From Aphanothece saxicola GSE-SYN-MK-01-06B (lineage in GTDB: Bacteria > Cyanobacteriota > Cyanobacteriia > PCC-6307 > Cyanobiaceae): a DNA stretch of 64,000 nucleotides. Positions within the stretch are counted from its first letter, which is position 1. Each line of letters starts with the position of its first letter. The translations under genes and the position numbers were made by a program. The stretch covers positions 310,001 to 374,000 of the forward strand of contig JAHHGT010000002.1 in NCBI GenBank assembly GCA_019359745.1, written 5' to 3'. Under the pieces are notes generated by a model. That model worked only from the letters and a program-made list of their open reading frames with translations. It was not told the DNA's origin and did not search any database. Shown here one piece after another: positions 1 to 9,419 of the stretch.

Positions 1-12
1 CGGGCGCGTTTC

Positions 13-795
13 ATGAAAGTGGAGTATCCCGCCGCCTCCTATCCCTACGCCTTTCGCCAGCCACCCATCTCCGGCAACAGGATCAATGGCCTGGGGGAGG
101 AGCGCCCCCGCCGGCCCGACCACGTGTTCTTCGGTGATTCCTACAGGCGGGCCTGGGGAAAGCTCGACTGGTACTTCCAGGTGATGGAGCCCACCGCCAT
201 TCATCGGCTGATCGTGCGGATGTTCTGGCAGGACCGGGCCCGCGTCGGGCCTGTGGCGCCCAGCGTCACCACCCTGGGCACTCCGGCCGAGGCCTCCGCC
301 CACATCAAGGCCCTGGCCAACCAGAGCGGCGCCGGATTGGTGGGCATCACCCGCCTGCGTCCGGAGTTCTGCTACCACGACTCCAATCCTGACTTCGCCT
401 ACGCCATTGCGATCGGCGTTCCGATGGATCGGGAGGAGATGCTGCACACCCCCAGTGAGCGCTCCAATCAACAGATCATGCGGACCTACCTGGAGGTCAA
501 TCGGGTGGCGATCCGGCTGGCGCACGCCATCGGTGCCTGGGCTCTCCGGCCCAGGCGTCCACCAATCTGGCGCCGGGTTCCAGCACGGAGGTTCTGCATG
601 TGCCCATCGCGATCGAGGCTGGGCTGGGCCAGCTGGGCAAGCACGGCTCGATGATCACACCCGAATTCGGCTCGAATGTTCGTCTGGCCACCGTGCTCAC
701 GGATCTGCCCCTGGAGCACACCCGGCAAGGGCCAGGAGCTGATGCGTACCCTGCTCGAGCGTCGGGAGGGGCCCGGGGGAACTGCCCGGAACTGA
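13..795 (+). pseudogene. Degenerate Fe-S reductase of the QueG / reductive dehalogenase-like type, frameshifted and C-terminally truncated
   Basis: Frame 1 reads ...TYLEVNRVAIRLAHAIGA, then similarity continues in frame 3 as LGSPAQASTNLAPGSSTEVLHVPIAIEAGLGQLGKHGSMITPEFGSNVRLATVLTDLPLE. The shift lies near nt 534-540. The expected downstream 4Fe-4S Cys cluster is absent. Confidence 0.7.
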
Positions 796-831
796 CGTGT
801 GCCACGTTGGCCGGTGTTATGGCGAGATTGT

Positions 832-1320
832 GTGAACGAACCGCTCCTCGTGGTGCGCCGAGCGACGGCCACGGACGTGCCGGTGCTGGCCCGCTATGGC
901 GTCGCCCTCGCACGCCTGCATGTCGGCTTTGATCGCGACCGCTTCGCGGTGCCGCCGGGTGGCGAGGGCGCCTATGCGGCGTTCTTCCAGGCGGAGCTCC
1001 AGCGTCCGGAGGTCGTGCTGCTGATCGCCGAGGCCGGCACGCAACCGGTGGGCTACGCGTTCGTGCGGATGGAGCCGATCAGCCTGGTGGAGCTGCGCGG
1101 TGCCGGAGCCTGGCTGCACGACATCTACGTGGATCCCGAAGCCAGGAGCGGCGGGATCGGTCGCCGGCTGCTCGAGGCGGCCAAGGAGGCCGCCATCGCC
1201 CTGGGCTCCAGCAGCCTGATGCTGAGTGCGTCGTCCCAGAATGCCGCCGCCCGGCACCTGTTCGAGGGCGCTGGACTGCGCCCCACCATGGTGGAGATGC
1301 GGATCGAACTGGGGGCGTGA
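832..1320 (+). CDS. GNAT family N-acetyltransferase
   Basis: LLVVRRATATDVPVLARY...LHDIYVDPEARSGGIGRRLLEAAKEAAIALGSSSLMLSASSQNAAARHLFEGAGL is a typical acetyl-CoA binding motif. GTG start at 832 chosen within ORF 799-1320. Confidence 0.85.
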   Translation: MNEPLLVVRRATATDVPVLARYGVALARLHVGFDRDRFAVPPGGEGAYAAFFQAELQRPEVVLLIAEAGTQPVGYAFVRMEPISLVELRGAGAWLHDIYVDPEARSGGIGRRLLEAAKEAAIALGSSSLMLSASSQNAAARHLFEGAGLRPTMVEMRIELGA

Positions 1321-1358
1321 AACGGGCGCTTCCGCAGGCCAACTGGCCCCAACGCCCC

Positions 1359-3827
1359 CTAGGGCCCGCCGATCAAGGGCACCAGCTGCTGCACCGCATC
1401 GCCGGGCTTCAGGGCCAGCAAGGTGCCTGAGCCGCCGCAGTCTTCCGTGGCCAGCTGGTCGGCCTTCAGCCGCAGGCTGCGGCCCTCGCTGCCCTCCAGC
1501 GTCACGCCGATCACCGGGGCGTCGCCCGCCTGCAGATCCACCAGGACATCCTCACGCTCCAGGAAGCGCAGGCCGATCTGGCCCATGGCGCCCCGCTGGC
1601 AGGGCCGCAGGCTCTCGAGCTGCAGCCGTTTCACCTGGCCGCGGCGGCTGGCCAGCAGCACGTCGCCGCCAGCCGCGGCCCGCGCCGCCCCCACGATCCG
1701 TTCGCCCGGCAGCAGGCGCAGCAGCATCGGCCCCTGGGCGGTGCGTCCCAGCACCGGCAGGTTGGCGTCGTTGATCGCCAGCCGCAGCACCCGCCCCGTG
1801 CTGGTGGCCACCACCAGATCCTCCCCCTCCAGGCAGGGCACCACCCGCTGCAGCGTCACCCCCTCCTTGAGCTTCAGCACGGTGGCGGGCCGTCCCGACA
1901 GCTCCAGGAAATCCTCGATCGGCAGCCGTTTGAAGCGCCCATCGGTGCTCAGCAGCCCCAGGCTGCCGCTGGCGGGCTGGGGCACCGGCAGCACCTGCAC
2001 CACCTGCTCCCCCTGCAGGCTGTCGGGCAGGAACCGCTCCAGCTTGCCGGGGTGCTGGCCGGCGAATTCCCACCGCAGCAACGCCACTTTGCCGCCGGCG
2101 CTGAAGGCCAGCAGGGCTGGCTGCTCGGCCACCGGCAGGATCAGCCGCGCCGGCGGCGGCAGCTCGCCCAGTTCAGCGGCGGCGTCGAGGTGCAGCCGTC
2201 CCAGCACCTGGGGCGTCACGATCCGCACGGCGCCGTCGGTCTGGATCAGCAGCCGGCCATCGCTGGCCAGGGCCTCGAAGGCCTGCTGCCGCTGCAGTTC
2301 GGTGTTGGGCCGCACCGCCGCCGCCCGCTGGGCCACCAGGGCATCGCCCCCCTCCACCAGGCGGGTGCGGCGGGGGGTGGCGTAGCGCTTCTTGAGCCCC
2401 TTCAGCTCGCTCACCATGGTGTCGAGCAGGGTGTCGCGGTCGTCCCGAAGGTGCCGCAGCCGGGTGCGTTCCAACTCCAGCTCCGCCGCCTCCTTGCGCA
2501 GCCCCTCCTGCTCCAGGCCCGTGAGCCGCCGCAGCGGCATGGCGAGCACCGCATCGGCCTGCCTTTCGCTCAGGTCCAGGTGCACCTGCAGGCTGGCCCG
2601 TGCCGTGGCGGCATCGCGTGCCTCGCTGATCATCTCGATCACCCGCTTGAGGTCGTCGAGGGCCTTGATCAGCCCCTGCACCACCTCCAGCCGGTCTTCG
2701 CAGCGCTTCAGCGCATGGTTGGTGCGCCGCAGGATCGTCAGCTCCCGGTACTCCAGGAACCGCAGCAGCAGCTGGCGCAGGTTCAGCTGCTGGGGCTGGC
2801 CGTTCACCAGTGTCAGCAGGATGGCGCCGAAGTTGCTCTGCAGGGCCGTGCGGCGCTGCAGTTCCTCCAGCACCTTCTGGGGTTCGGCGTCGCGCCGCAG
2901 CTCGATCACCACCCGCATGCCCTCGCGGTCGCTCTCGTCGCGGATGTCGGCGATGCCGCCGATCTTGCCTTCGTTCACCTGCTCGGCCAGCTTCTCGATC
3001 CAGCCCGCCTTGCTCAGCTGGTACGGCAGTTCCGTCACCACCACGGCGCCGCGGCGGTGGCGCCCCTTGCCCGGCTGCACCTCCTCGATGTGGGCCACCC
3101 CCCGCATCGGGATGCTGCCCCGCCCCGTGGCGTAGGTGTCACGCACGCCGCTGCCCAGCAGCACCTCGCCGCCGGTGGGGAAATCGGGGCCCGGCACCAT
3201 CGCCAGCAGCTTCTCCTCGGCCAGGTCGGGCTTGCGGATCAGGGCGATCAGCGCATCCACCACCTCACCCAGGTTGTGGGGGGGGATGCTGGTGGCCATG
3301 CCCACGGCGATGCCGGTGCAGCCGTTGAGCAGCAGGAAGGGCAGCTGGGCCGGCAGCACCGTCGGCTCCTGCTGGGAGCCATCGAAGTTGGGGGCGAAAT
3401 CGACCGTGTCGCTGCCGATCTCATCGAGCATCGCCTCGTTGGCGATCGGCGCCAGCCGGGTTTCCGTGTACCGCATCGCGGCCGGCGGGTCGTCGTCCAC
3501 CGAGCCGAAGTTGCCGTGGCCATCCAGCAGCGGGTGGCGGCTGGCGAAGGTCTGCACCAGTCGCACCAGGGCGTCGTACACCGCCTGGTCCCCGTGGGGG
3601 TGGTACTTGCCCAGCACGTCGCCCACCACCCGGGCGCACTTGCGGTACGGCCGGTCAGGGGTCAGCCCCAGCTCGTGCATCGCGAACAGGATGCGGCGCT
3701 GCACCGGCTTGAGCCCGTCGCGCACGTCCGGCAGGGCCCGTCCCACGATCACGCTCATCGCGTACTCGAGGTAGGAGCGCTGCATCTCCTGATGCAGGGC
3801 GATCGGTTGGACGCGCTCGTCCGGCAT
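1359..3827 (-). CDS. DNA gyrase/topoisomerase IV subunit A paralog
   Basis: [33 protein letters not shown], active-site region [14 protein letters not shown], and C-terminal beta-propeller repeats (822 aa). Confidence 0.95.
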   Translation of the reverse strand: MPDERVQPIALHQEMQRSYLEYAMSVIVGRALPDVRDGLKPVQRRILFAMHELGLTPDRPYRKCARVVGDVLGKYHPHGDQAVYDALVRLVQTFASRHPLLDGHGNFGSVDDDPPAAMRYTETRLAPIANEAMLDEIGSDTVDFAPNFDGSQQEPTVLPAQLPFLLLNGCTGIAVGMATSIPPHNLGEVVDALIALIRKPDLAEEKLLAMVPGPDFPTGGEVLLGSGVRDTYATGRGSIPMRGVAHIEEVQPGKGRHRRGAVVVTELPYQLSKAGWIEKLAEQVNEGKIGGIADIRDESDREGMRVVIELRRDAEPQKVLEELQRRTALQSNFGAILLTLVNGQPQQLNLRQLLLRFLEYRELTILRRTNHALKRCEDRLEVVQGLIKALDDLKRVIEMISEARDAATARASLQVHLDLSERQADAVLAMPLRRLTGLEQEGLRKEAAELELERTRLRHLRDDRDTLLDTMVSELKGLKKRYATPRRTRLVEGGDALVAQRAAAVRPNTELQRQQAFEALASDGRLLIQTDGAVRIVTPQVLGRLHLDAAAELGELPPPARLILPVAEQPALLAFSAGGKVALLRWEFAGQHPGKLERFLPDSLQGEQVVQVLPVPQPASGSLGLLSTDGRFKRLPIEDFLELSGRPATVLKLKEGVTLQRVVPCLEGEDLVVATSTGRVLRLAINDANLPVLGRTAQGPMLLRLLPGERIVGAARAAAGGDVLLASRRGQVKRLQLESLRPCQRGAMGQIGLRFLEREDVLVDLQAGDAPVIGVTLEGSEGRSLRLKADQLATEDCGGSGTLLALKPGDAVQQLVPLIGGP

Positions 3828-3889
3828 CCGGTCCTGGGGGGCTGCGGCTCAGGGCGCTCAGCCTACAGATGGTGCCCGTGGCAACCAGA

Positions 3890-4795
3890 TCAGGAGTCGT
3901 CGCTGCTGCCGCCGTTGCCGTCACCGGCGGTGGCATTGGCCTGGGCCCGTTCCACCGCAGCCTTCAACTCCGGCAGGGCCAGCAGCTGGGCGGTCACCGC
4001 CCGCAGCTTCGGCCCCCACAGCTGCTCCTTCTGGAAGCTGTCCTTGACGTAGTTGGGCTCCTCCGCCAGGGCGGTTTCGGCCAGCTTCAGGGCCTGGGCC
4101 CGCTCCGCCGGTCCGCGCTCGAACAGGGCCGCCGCCAGGGCCAGGGAGGTTTCGGCGATGTCCGGCTTGATCTTCAGCACCCGCTGCCAGCGGCCGATGG
4201 CGTCGGCGGTGCGGCCGCTCTCGAACAGCACCAGGCCCTGGTTGTTGATCGCTTCCCAGAAGTCCTTGCGCAGCCCCGCGGCCTTCTCGAATGAGCCAAG
4301 GGCCGCGTCGGTGTTGCCCAGCAGGATCTGGGCGTTGCCCAGATCGAAATAGGCACCGGCGTTCTTGCCGTCCAGTTCGATCCCCTTGCGCAGCAGCCCG
4401 ATGGCGTCCTGGGGCTTGCCGTTGCGCAGGGCCAGGGACCCTTCGGCGAACCAGATGCCGGCGTTGTTGGGATCCAGCTGCTTGGCCCGGGCCAGGGCCA
4501 CCACCGCCTTGTCCATCTGGTTGCTGCGCAATTCCGCCTCCGCCAGCAGCACCCAGCCGCGGGGGTCGTCCGGCAGCAGCCGCACGGTCAGCTCCGCCAG
4601 CCGGGCGGCATCCTCAGCCTGGCCGAGTCGCAGCAGCCGCGCCGCCGCCTGGGCGATCCCCAGCCCCGCCCCCTCCAGTTCTTTTTCCTGGGGCAGGTAG
4701 ACGAACGGCACCAGAGCCTTGGCCGGAGCGGGAAGCACCGTCAGTGGCAAGGCCAGGCAGAGGGAGGAAAACAGTTGCCAGAACCGCCGGCCCAC
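3890..4795 (-). CDS. TPR-repeat protein with N-terminal signal/anchor
   Basis: Hydrophobic N-terminus followed by repeated TPR units (AVVALARAKQLDPNNAGIWFAEGSLALRNGKPQDAIGLLRKGIELDGKNAGAYFDLGNAQ). Confidence 0.85.
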   Translation of the reverse strand: MGRRFWQLFSSLCLALPLTVLPAPAKALVPFVYLPQEKELEGAGLGIAQAAARLLRLGQAEDAARLAELTVRLLPDDPRGWVLLAEAELRSNQMDKAVVALARAKQLDPNNAGIWFAEGSLALRNGKPQDAIGLLRKGIELDGKNAGAYFDLGNAQILLGNTDAALGSFEKAAGLRKDFWEAINNQGLVLFESGRTADAIGRWQRVLKIKPDIAETSLALAAALFERGPAERAQALKLAETALAEEPNYVKDSFQKEQLWGPKLRAVTAQLLALPELKAAVERAQANATAGDGNGGSSDDS

Positions 4796-4819
4796 GGAAT
4801 CACCCCGAATCGCCCCAGC

Positions 4820-5812
4820 CTAGGGAGCCGTCCCCCGTTGTCCCCCACCGCCCGCCAGCGCCGCCCGGATGTTGCGCCGCCACATCGCCGGCCGGATCCG
4901 CCGCAGGGCCGAGGCCCGCAGCCGCCCGTCCCAGTCGGCGTCGCTCCAGTCCAGGGCTTCCTCGCCGCGCAGATCCAGCAGCCAAGGGCGCGGCTGCACG
5001 TCCACGTCCGTGGCGACGGGCAGGGCCTGGTGGTTCCAGGGGCAGACCTCCTGGCAGATGTCGCAGCCGGCCACCCAGCCCTGCAGCCGACCGGCCATGG
5101 CCGCCGGCAGGGCGTCGTCGCGGTTCTCGATCGTGTGATACGCCAGGCAGCGGCGGGCATCCACCACGAACGGCTCGTCGATGGCGCTGGTGGGGCAGGC
5201 GTCGATGCAGGCGGTGCAGGCGCCGCACAGGGGTTCGGCCGGACGGTCGGCGGGCAGGTCGAGGCTGGTGAGCAGGTGGCCCAGCAACATCCAGGAACCG
5301 CGGCGGCGATCGATCAGGTTGCCGTTCTTGCCGATCCAGCCCAGGCCCGCCTCCTCCGCCCACGCCTTGTCGAGCAGGGGGGCACTGTCGACGCAGGCCC
5401 GCCAGGTGGTGCCCGGCGCGGCCTCCTCCAGCCAGCGCCCCAGCTGCCGCAGGCGCCCATCGATCACCCGGTGATAGTCGCGGCCCCAGCCGTAGCGGGC
5501 CACCCGCAGGCTCCCCGGCGCCTGTTCCTGGGCCACGTGGTAGTTCCAGCCCACGGCCAGCACGCTGCGCACCCCCGGCAGCAGTGACTCGATCCGCTGG
5601 CGGCGCGGGTCGTTCATCCAGCCCATCCCCGCCTGGTGCCCCGCCGCCAGCCAGCGCTCAAGGGCGGCGCTGCGCAGCGGCAGCCTCGGCCCCCCCGGCA
5701 CCGCCGCCAGGCCCACCGGTGCGAAGCCCAGCGCCTCGGCCCGGGCCCGCAGTGCCGCCGCCAGCGCGCTAGGGGAGCCGGGAACGTTCAAGGGCTGCCG
5801 GTAGAGTCCCAC
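4820..5812 (-). CDS. queG: Epoxyqueuosine reductase
   Basis: WNYHVAQ...RYGWGRDYHRVIDGRLRQLGRWLEE...GWIGKNGNLIDRRRGSWMLLGHLLTSLDL...CGACTACIDACPTSAI...CDICQEVCPWN. Confidence 0.95.
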   Translation of the reverse strand: MGLYRQPLNVPGSPSALAAALRARAEALGFAPVGLAAVPGGPRLPLRSAALERWLAAGHQAGMGWMNDPRRQRIESLLPGVRSVLAVGWNYHVAQEQAPGSLRVARYGWGRDYHRVIDGRLRQLGRWLEEAAPGTTWRACVDSAPLLDKAWAEEAGLGWIGKNGNLIDRRRGSWMLLGHLLTSLDLPADRPAEPLCGACTACIDACPTSAIDEPFVVDARRCLAYHTIENRDDALPAAMAGRLQGWVAGCDICQEVCPWNHQALPVATDVDVQPRPWLLDLRGEEALDWSDADWDGRLRASALRRIRPAMWRRNIRAALAGGGGQRGTAP

Positions 5813-5830
5813 GAATCCGAACCCCCCTGA

Positions 5831-6481
5831 GTGGCTGCCGTTTCCTCATCCCGTTTCAGCCCACTGCTGCGCTGGATGGGCCTCACCCTGGTGGTGTTGC
5901 TCGTTCTGCAGCTGGTCGCCGTCCTGAGTCTCTGGGACTGGGAGGAGGAGGCGTTCCGCCAGCTGGCGGTGGAGCGACTGATCAGCCAGGCCCCCATGGG
6001 TCTGATCGGTCTGCTGCTCATGTACCTCTCCTCCCGCCTGGAAGACCAGTCGGAGGGGCGCACGCCCGTCCTCTGGACGGTCTGCATCATCAGTGGTCTG
6101 CTGGCTGTTCTGCTGACCGCCTCGCTGCCGATCACCTTCGGCGGTGACCAGCAGATGCAGCAGCAGAACGACCAGCAGATCGCCGCCAAGCGCGGCCAGC
6201 TGGAGATGGCCCGCCAGCAGAGCAAGGATCCCGCCCTTCTGCAGCAGCTGATCCGCCAGGCCGAAGCCACCGGCCAGGTGCCCCCCGGCGCCACCGAGGC
6301 CCAGAAGACCCAGTCGGCCCGGGCCTTCATCGATCGCCAGCTTGACCAGCTCGAAACCCAGTTCAAGCAGACTGAGCAGACCGGCAAGGTCACCCTCAGC
6401 CAGCGCCGCTATGGCGGATCGCTTGGCGCGGTAGTGCTGATCATCGCGTTCACCATCCTTTGCCTCGGCAGTGTCCTGTAA
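5831..6481 (+). CDS. HpsJ-like conserved cyanobacterial membrane protein
   Basis: Several hydrophobic segments; Gln-rich central part with QQNDQQIAAKRGQLEMARQQSKDP...GGSLGAVVLIIAFTILCLGSVL. Confidence 0.6.
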   Translation: MAAVSSSRFSPLLRWMGLTLVVLLVLQLVAVLSLWDWEEEAFRQLAVERLISQAPMGLIGLLLMYLSSRLEDQSEGRTPVLWTVCIISGLLAVLLTASLPITFGGDQQMQQQNDQQIAAKRGQLEMARQQSKDPALLQQLIRQAEATGQVPPGATEAQKTQSARAFIDRQLDQLETQFKQTEQTGKVTLSQRRYGGSLGAVVLIIAFTILCLGSVL

Positions 6482-6535
6482 GACCCCCGTGGATCGTTAC
6501 CGTTAGGGTTTCGCCCCTACGGACCCCTTCTTCCA

Positions 6536-7267
6536 TTGGTCCCATCCAGTAGTCCCAGTTCCGACCAGCCCCTGGGCAACCGGCTGCAGCAGGATCTCAA
6601 GAACGATCTGATCGCCGGCCTGCTGGTGGTCATTCCGTTGGCCACCACGATCTGGCTCGCCACCACGGTGAGCCGCTTCGTGCTGGCGTTCCTCACGTCG
6701 ATCCCCAAGCAGTTCAACCCGTTCAACACCCTCAACCCCCTCCTCCAGGACCTGATCAACCTGGGGGTGGGGTTGCTGGTGCCCCTGCTGGGCATCCTGT
6801 TGATCGGCCTGATGGCCCGCAACATCGTCGGCCGCTGGCTGCTGGAGTTCGGTGAGGGCACCCTGCTGCGCATCCCCCTGGCGGGCTCCGTCTACAAGAC
6901 CCTCAAGCAGCTGCTCGAAACCTTCCTGCAGGGCAACTCCAGCCGCTTCCGGCGGGTGGTGCTGGTGGAGTACCCCCGCGAAGGGCTCTACGCCGTGGGC
7001 TTCGTCACCGGTGTGATCGGCACCGCGATCCAGTCTGATTTCGGCGAGAAGATGCTCAGCGTCTTCATTCCCACCGCCCCCAACCCCACCACCGGTTGGT
7101 ACGCGGTGGTGCCGGAACGGCTGGTGAAGGATCTGGAGCTGAGCGTGGAGGATGCCTTCCGCACGATCATCTCCGCCGGCATCGTCAGCCCGGACGAGCG
7201 GGAACCCAACTCCAACCGCAGCTTCGCCAGCCTCCTGGCCCAGCTGCGCGCCCCCCAAACCTCCTGA
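6536..7267 (+). CDS. DUF502 family membrane protein
   Basis: NRLQQDLKNDLIAGLLVVIPLATTIWLATTVSRF...GIGLLVPLLGI...IPLAGSVYKTLKQLLETF...VVLVEYPREGLYAVGFVTG. Confidence 0.9.
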   Translation: MVPSSSPSSDQPLGNRLQQDLKNDLIAGLLVVIPLATTIWLATTVSRFVLAFLTSIPKQFNPFNTLNPLLQDLINLGVGLLVPLLGILLIGLMARNIVGRWLLEFGEGTLLRIPLAGSVYKTLKQLLETFLQGNSSRFRRVVLVEYPREGLYAVGFVTGVIGTAIQSDFGEKMLSVFIPTAPNPTTGWYAVVPERLVKDLELSVEDAFRTIISAGIVSPDEREPNSNRSFASLLAQLRAPQTS

Positions 7268-7893
7268 TGCAGAGTCGCACCCTTGCCCGTGAACTGGCCC
7301 TGCTGATGCTGGGTCAGGTGAGCGATCGCGGCAGCGGGGCTGAGGCCCCCACCGGCTCTTTCGATGTGCTGTTGCAGCAGGCTGTCACCACCCTCAGCCA
7401 GCACGTGCGTGAGGCCCTCGACCGCTCCGCCGAGGATCTGCAGCAGGCCCAGCAGCGGCTGCTGGACAGTGAGCTGCAGGACCAGGGCGAGAAGCAGCTG
7501 CCCACGGTGCGGCGCCACCTGCAGGACGGCCTCACCCATGCCGAGCAGGCCCTCAATCGCCTCTCGGCCAGCCTGGAGCTGCCCCGCCTGCTGCTCATGG
7601 CCGACCAGGACGCCGTGCGGCTCGACGCCATCGCCCGCAGCAAGGCGGTGCTGCGCGACCGTGAGGGCCTTGATCGCCGCATCGACGCGGTGATGGAAGG
7701 CTGGCGCCTCACCCGCCTGCCCCGGGTCGACCGCGACATCCTGCGGCTGGCGGTGGTGGACCTCGAGGATTTCGCCACGCCCGCCGCCGTGGCCTGCAAC
7801 GAAGCGGTGGAACTGGCCAACCGCTACAGCGACGAGCAGGGGCGACGCATGATCAACGGTGTGTTGCGGCGCTTCACCGCCGCCCGGGTTTAG
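7267..7893 (+). CDS. nusB: Transcription antitermination factor NusB
   Basis: N-terminal SRTLARELALLMLGQV and C-terminal LPRVDRDILRLAVVDLEDFATPAAVACNEAVELANRYSDEQGRRMINGVLRR. ATG overlaps the upstream TGA. Confidence 0.93.
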   Translation: MQSRTLARELALLMLGQVSDRGSGAEAPTGSFDVLLQQAVTTLSQHVREALDRSAEDLQQAQQRLLDSELQDQGEKQLPTVRRHLQDGLTHAEQALNRLSASLELPRLLLMADQDAVRLDAIARSKAVLRDREGLDRRIDAVMEGWRLTRLPRVDRDILRLAVVDLEDFATPAAVACNEAVELANRYSDEQGRRMINGVLRRFTAARV

Positions 7894-7904
7894 GCAGGAA
7901 CGCG

Positions 7905-9398
7905 ATGGTCTTCGATTGGTTCAAACGGACGCTGGCCCAGCCCGCCCCGGAGCCCGAACCGCAGCCCGCCCCCGAGGCCGAGCCCGAGCCTGAAGTGACG
8001 GCGTCTGCTGAGGCCCCTGCGGCGCCTGTTGAGCCGGTAACGGAACCTGTGGCGCCTGCGCCCGCTCCGGCCGCAGCCGGTGTCGACGAGGACGCCCTGG
8101 CCTGGGCGCGCCAGGCCTACGCCCGGCTCAAGGCCCAGCAGGAGGCGACCAGCCCGCCCGTCGCCGAGCCTGCGCCTGCCCCCGCAGCTCCCGAGCCCGA
8201 GCCTCAGCCCGCCGCACCCGAGCCCGAGCCCGCCCCGCCCGCCGCCACGGGTCTGTCCCTGCTGGAGCAGGCCGCCGCCCAGCGCCAGCAGCGCCTCCAG
8301 GAGATCACCGCCCCCGCCGAGCCCGCCCCGCCGGCCGTCGCAGCGAGCCCCTTGGCCGCAGAGGCCGATGCCGCCGACCCCAGCCTGGGGGCCTTTGATG
8401 CCACCTTCACCTGGTCGGCGGAGGTGCTGGCGGCCCAGGGCCGTCGCGTCGAGGAGGTCTCCCTTGAGGAGATTGACTGGCTGGGCCGTCTGCGCCGCGG
8501 CCTGGAGAAGACCCGCAAGGGCTTCGTCACCCAGCTTCTGGAGAACCTCGGCGACGATCCCCTCACCCCGGCGGTGCTCGACGATCTCGAGTCCACCCTG
8601 TTGCGCGCCGATGTGGGCGTGAAGGCCACCGACCAGGTGCTCGACGCCCTGCGCCGCCGCCTCAACGAGGAGGTGGTGGATCCGGCCGAAGGCCTGCGCT
8701 TCCTCAAGGAGCAGCTGCGCGGCCTGCTGGATGCCCCGATCAGTGCCGGTGACACCGCCGTGCTGGCCCCCCAGCGCGATCGGCTCAACGTCTGGCTGCT
8801 GGTGGGGGTGAACGGGGTCGGCAAGACCACCACCCTCGGCAAGCTCGCCAACCTGGCGGTGCGCAGTGGTTACAGCTGCCTGATCGCCGCCGCCGACACC
8901 TTCCGTGCTGCAGCCGTGCAGCAGGTGAGCGTCTGGGGCGAGCGCAGCGGTGTGGCGGTGGTGGCCAACCCCAGTGCCAATGCCGATCCGGCGGCCGTCG
9001 TCTACGACGCCATCGGCGCCGCCCGCTCCAAGGGCACCGAGCTGGTGCTGGTGGACACGGCCGGCCGGCTGCAGACCAAGCACAACCTGATGGAGGAACT
9101 GGGCAAGGTGCGGCGCACCATCACCAAACTGGCGCCGGAGGCGGTGGTGGAGTCGCTGCTGGTGCTCGATGCCAGCCAGGGCCAGAACGGCCTGCGCCAG
9201 GCCATGGCCTTCGCCAGTGCCGCCGGCCTCACCGGGGTGGTGCTCACCAAGCTCGACGGCAGCGCCCGCGGCGGCGTCGCCCTGGCGGTGGCCTCCGAGG
9301 CGGGGCTGCCGATCCGCTTCATCGGGGCCGGCGAGGGCATTCGCGACCTGCGGCCCTTCAACAGCTTCGAGTTCGTCGAAGCGCTGCTGGCCTCCTGA
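7905..9398 (+). CDS. ftsY: Signal recognition particle receptor FtsY
   Basis: NG domain GVNGVGKTTTLGKLANL, DTFRAAAVQQV, DTAGRLQTKHNLMEELGKV, LTKLDGSARGGVAL, GAGEGIRDLRPF. N-terminus is Pro/Ala/Glu-rich low complexity. Confidence 0.97.
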   Translation: MVFDWFKRTLAQPAPEPEPQPAPEAEPEPEVTASAEAPAAPVEPVTEPVAPAPAPAAAGVDEDALAWARQAYARLKAQQEATSPPVAEPAPAPAAPEPEPQPAAPEPEPAPPAATGLSLLEQAAAQRQQRLQEITAPAEPAPPAVAASPLAAEADAADPSLGAFDATFTWSAEVLAAQGRRVEEVSLEEIDWLGRLRRGLEKTRKGFVTQLLENLGDDPLTPAVLDDLESTLLRADVGVKATDQVLDALRRRLNEEVVDPAEGLRFLKEQLRGLLDAPISAGDTAVLAPQRDRLNVWLLVGVNGVGKTTTLGKLANLAVRSGYSCLIAAADTFRAAAVQQVSVWGERSGVAVVANPSANADPAAVVYDAIGAARSKGTELVLVDTAGRLQTKHNLMEELGKVRRTITKLAPEAVVESLLVLDASQGQNGLRQAMAFASAAGLTGVVLTKLDGSARGGVALAVASEAGLPIRFIGAGEGIRDLRPFNSFEFVEALLAS

Positions 9399-9419
9399 CG
9401 CCCGCCAGCCGCTGCTACC

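Noticed and set aside
2052-4052. 666-aa + ORF opposite the gyrA-like gene
   Set aside because: Mirror-frame ORF of a well-supported gene; composition rich in H/Q/G without motifs.
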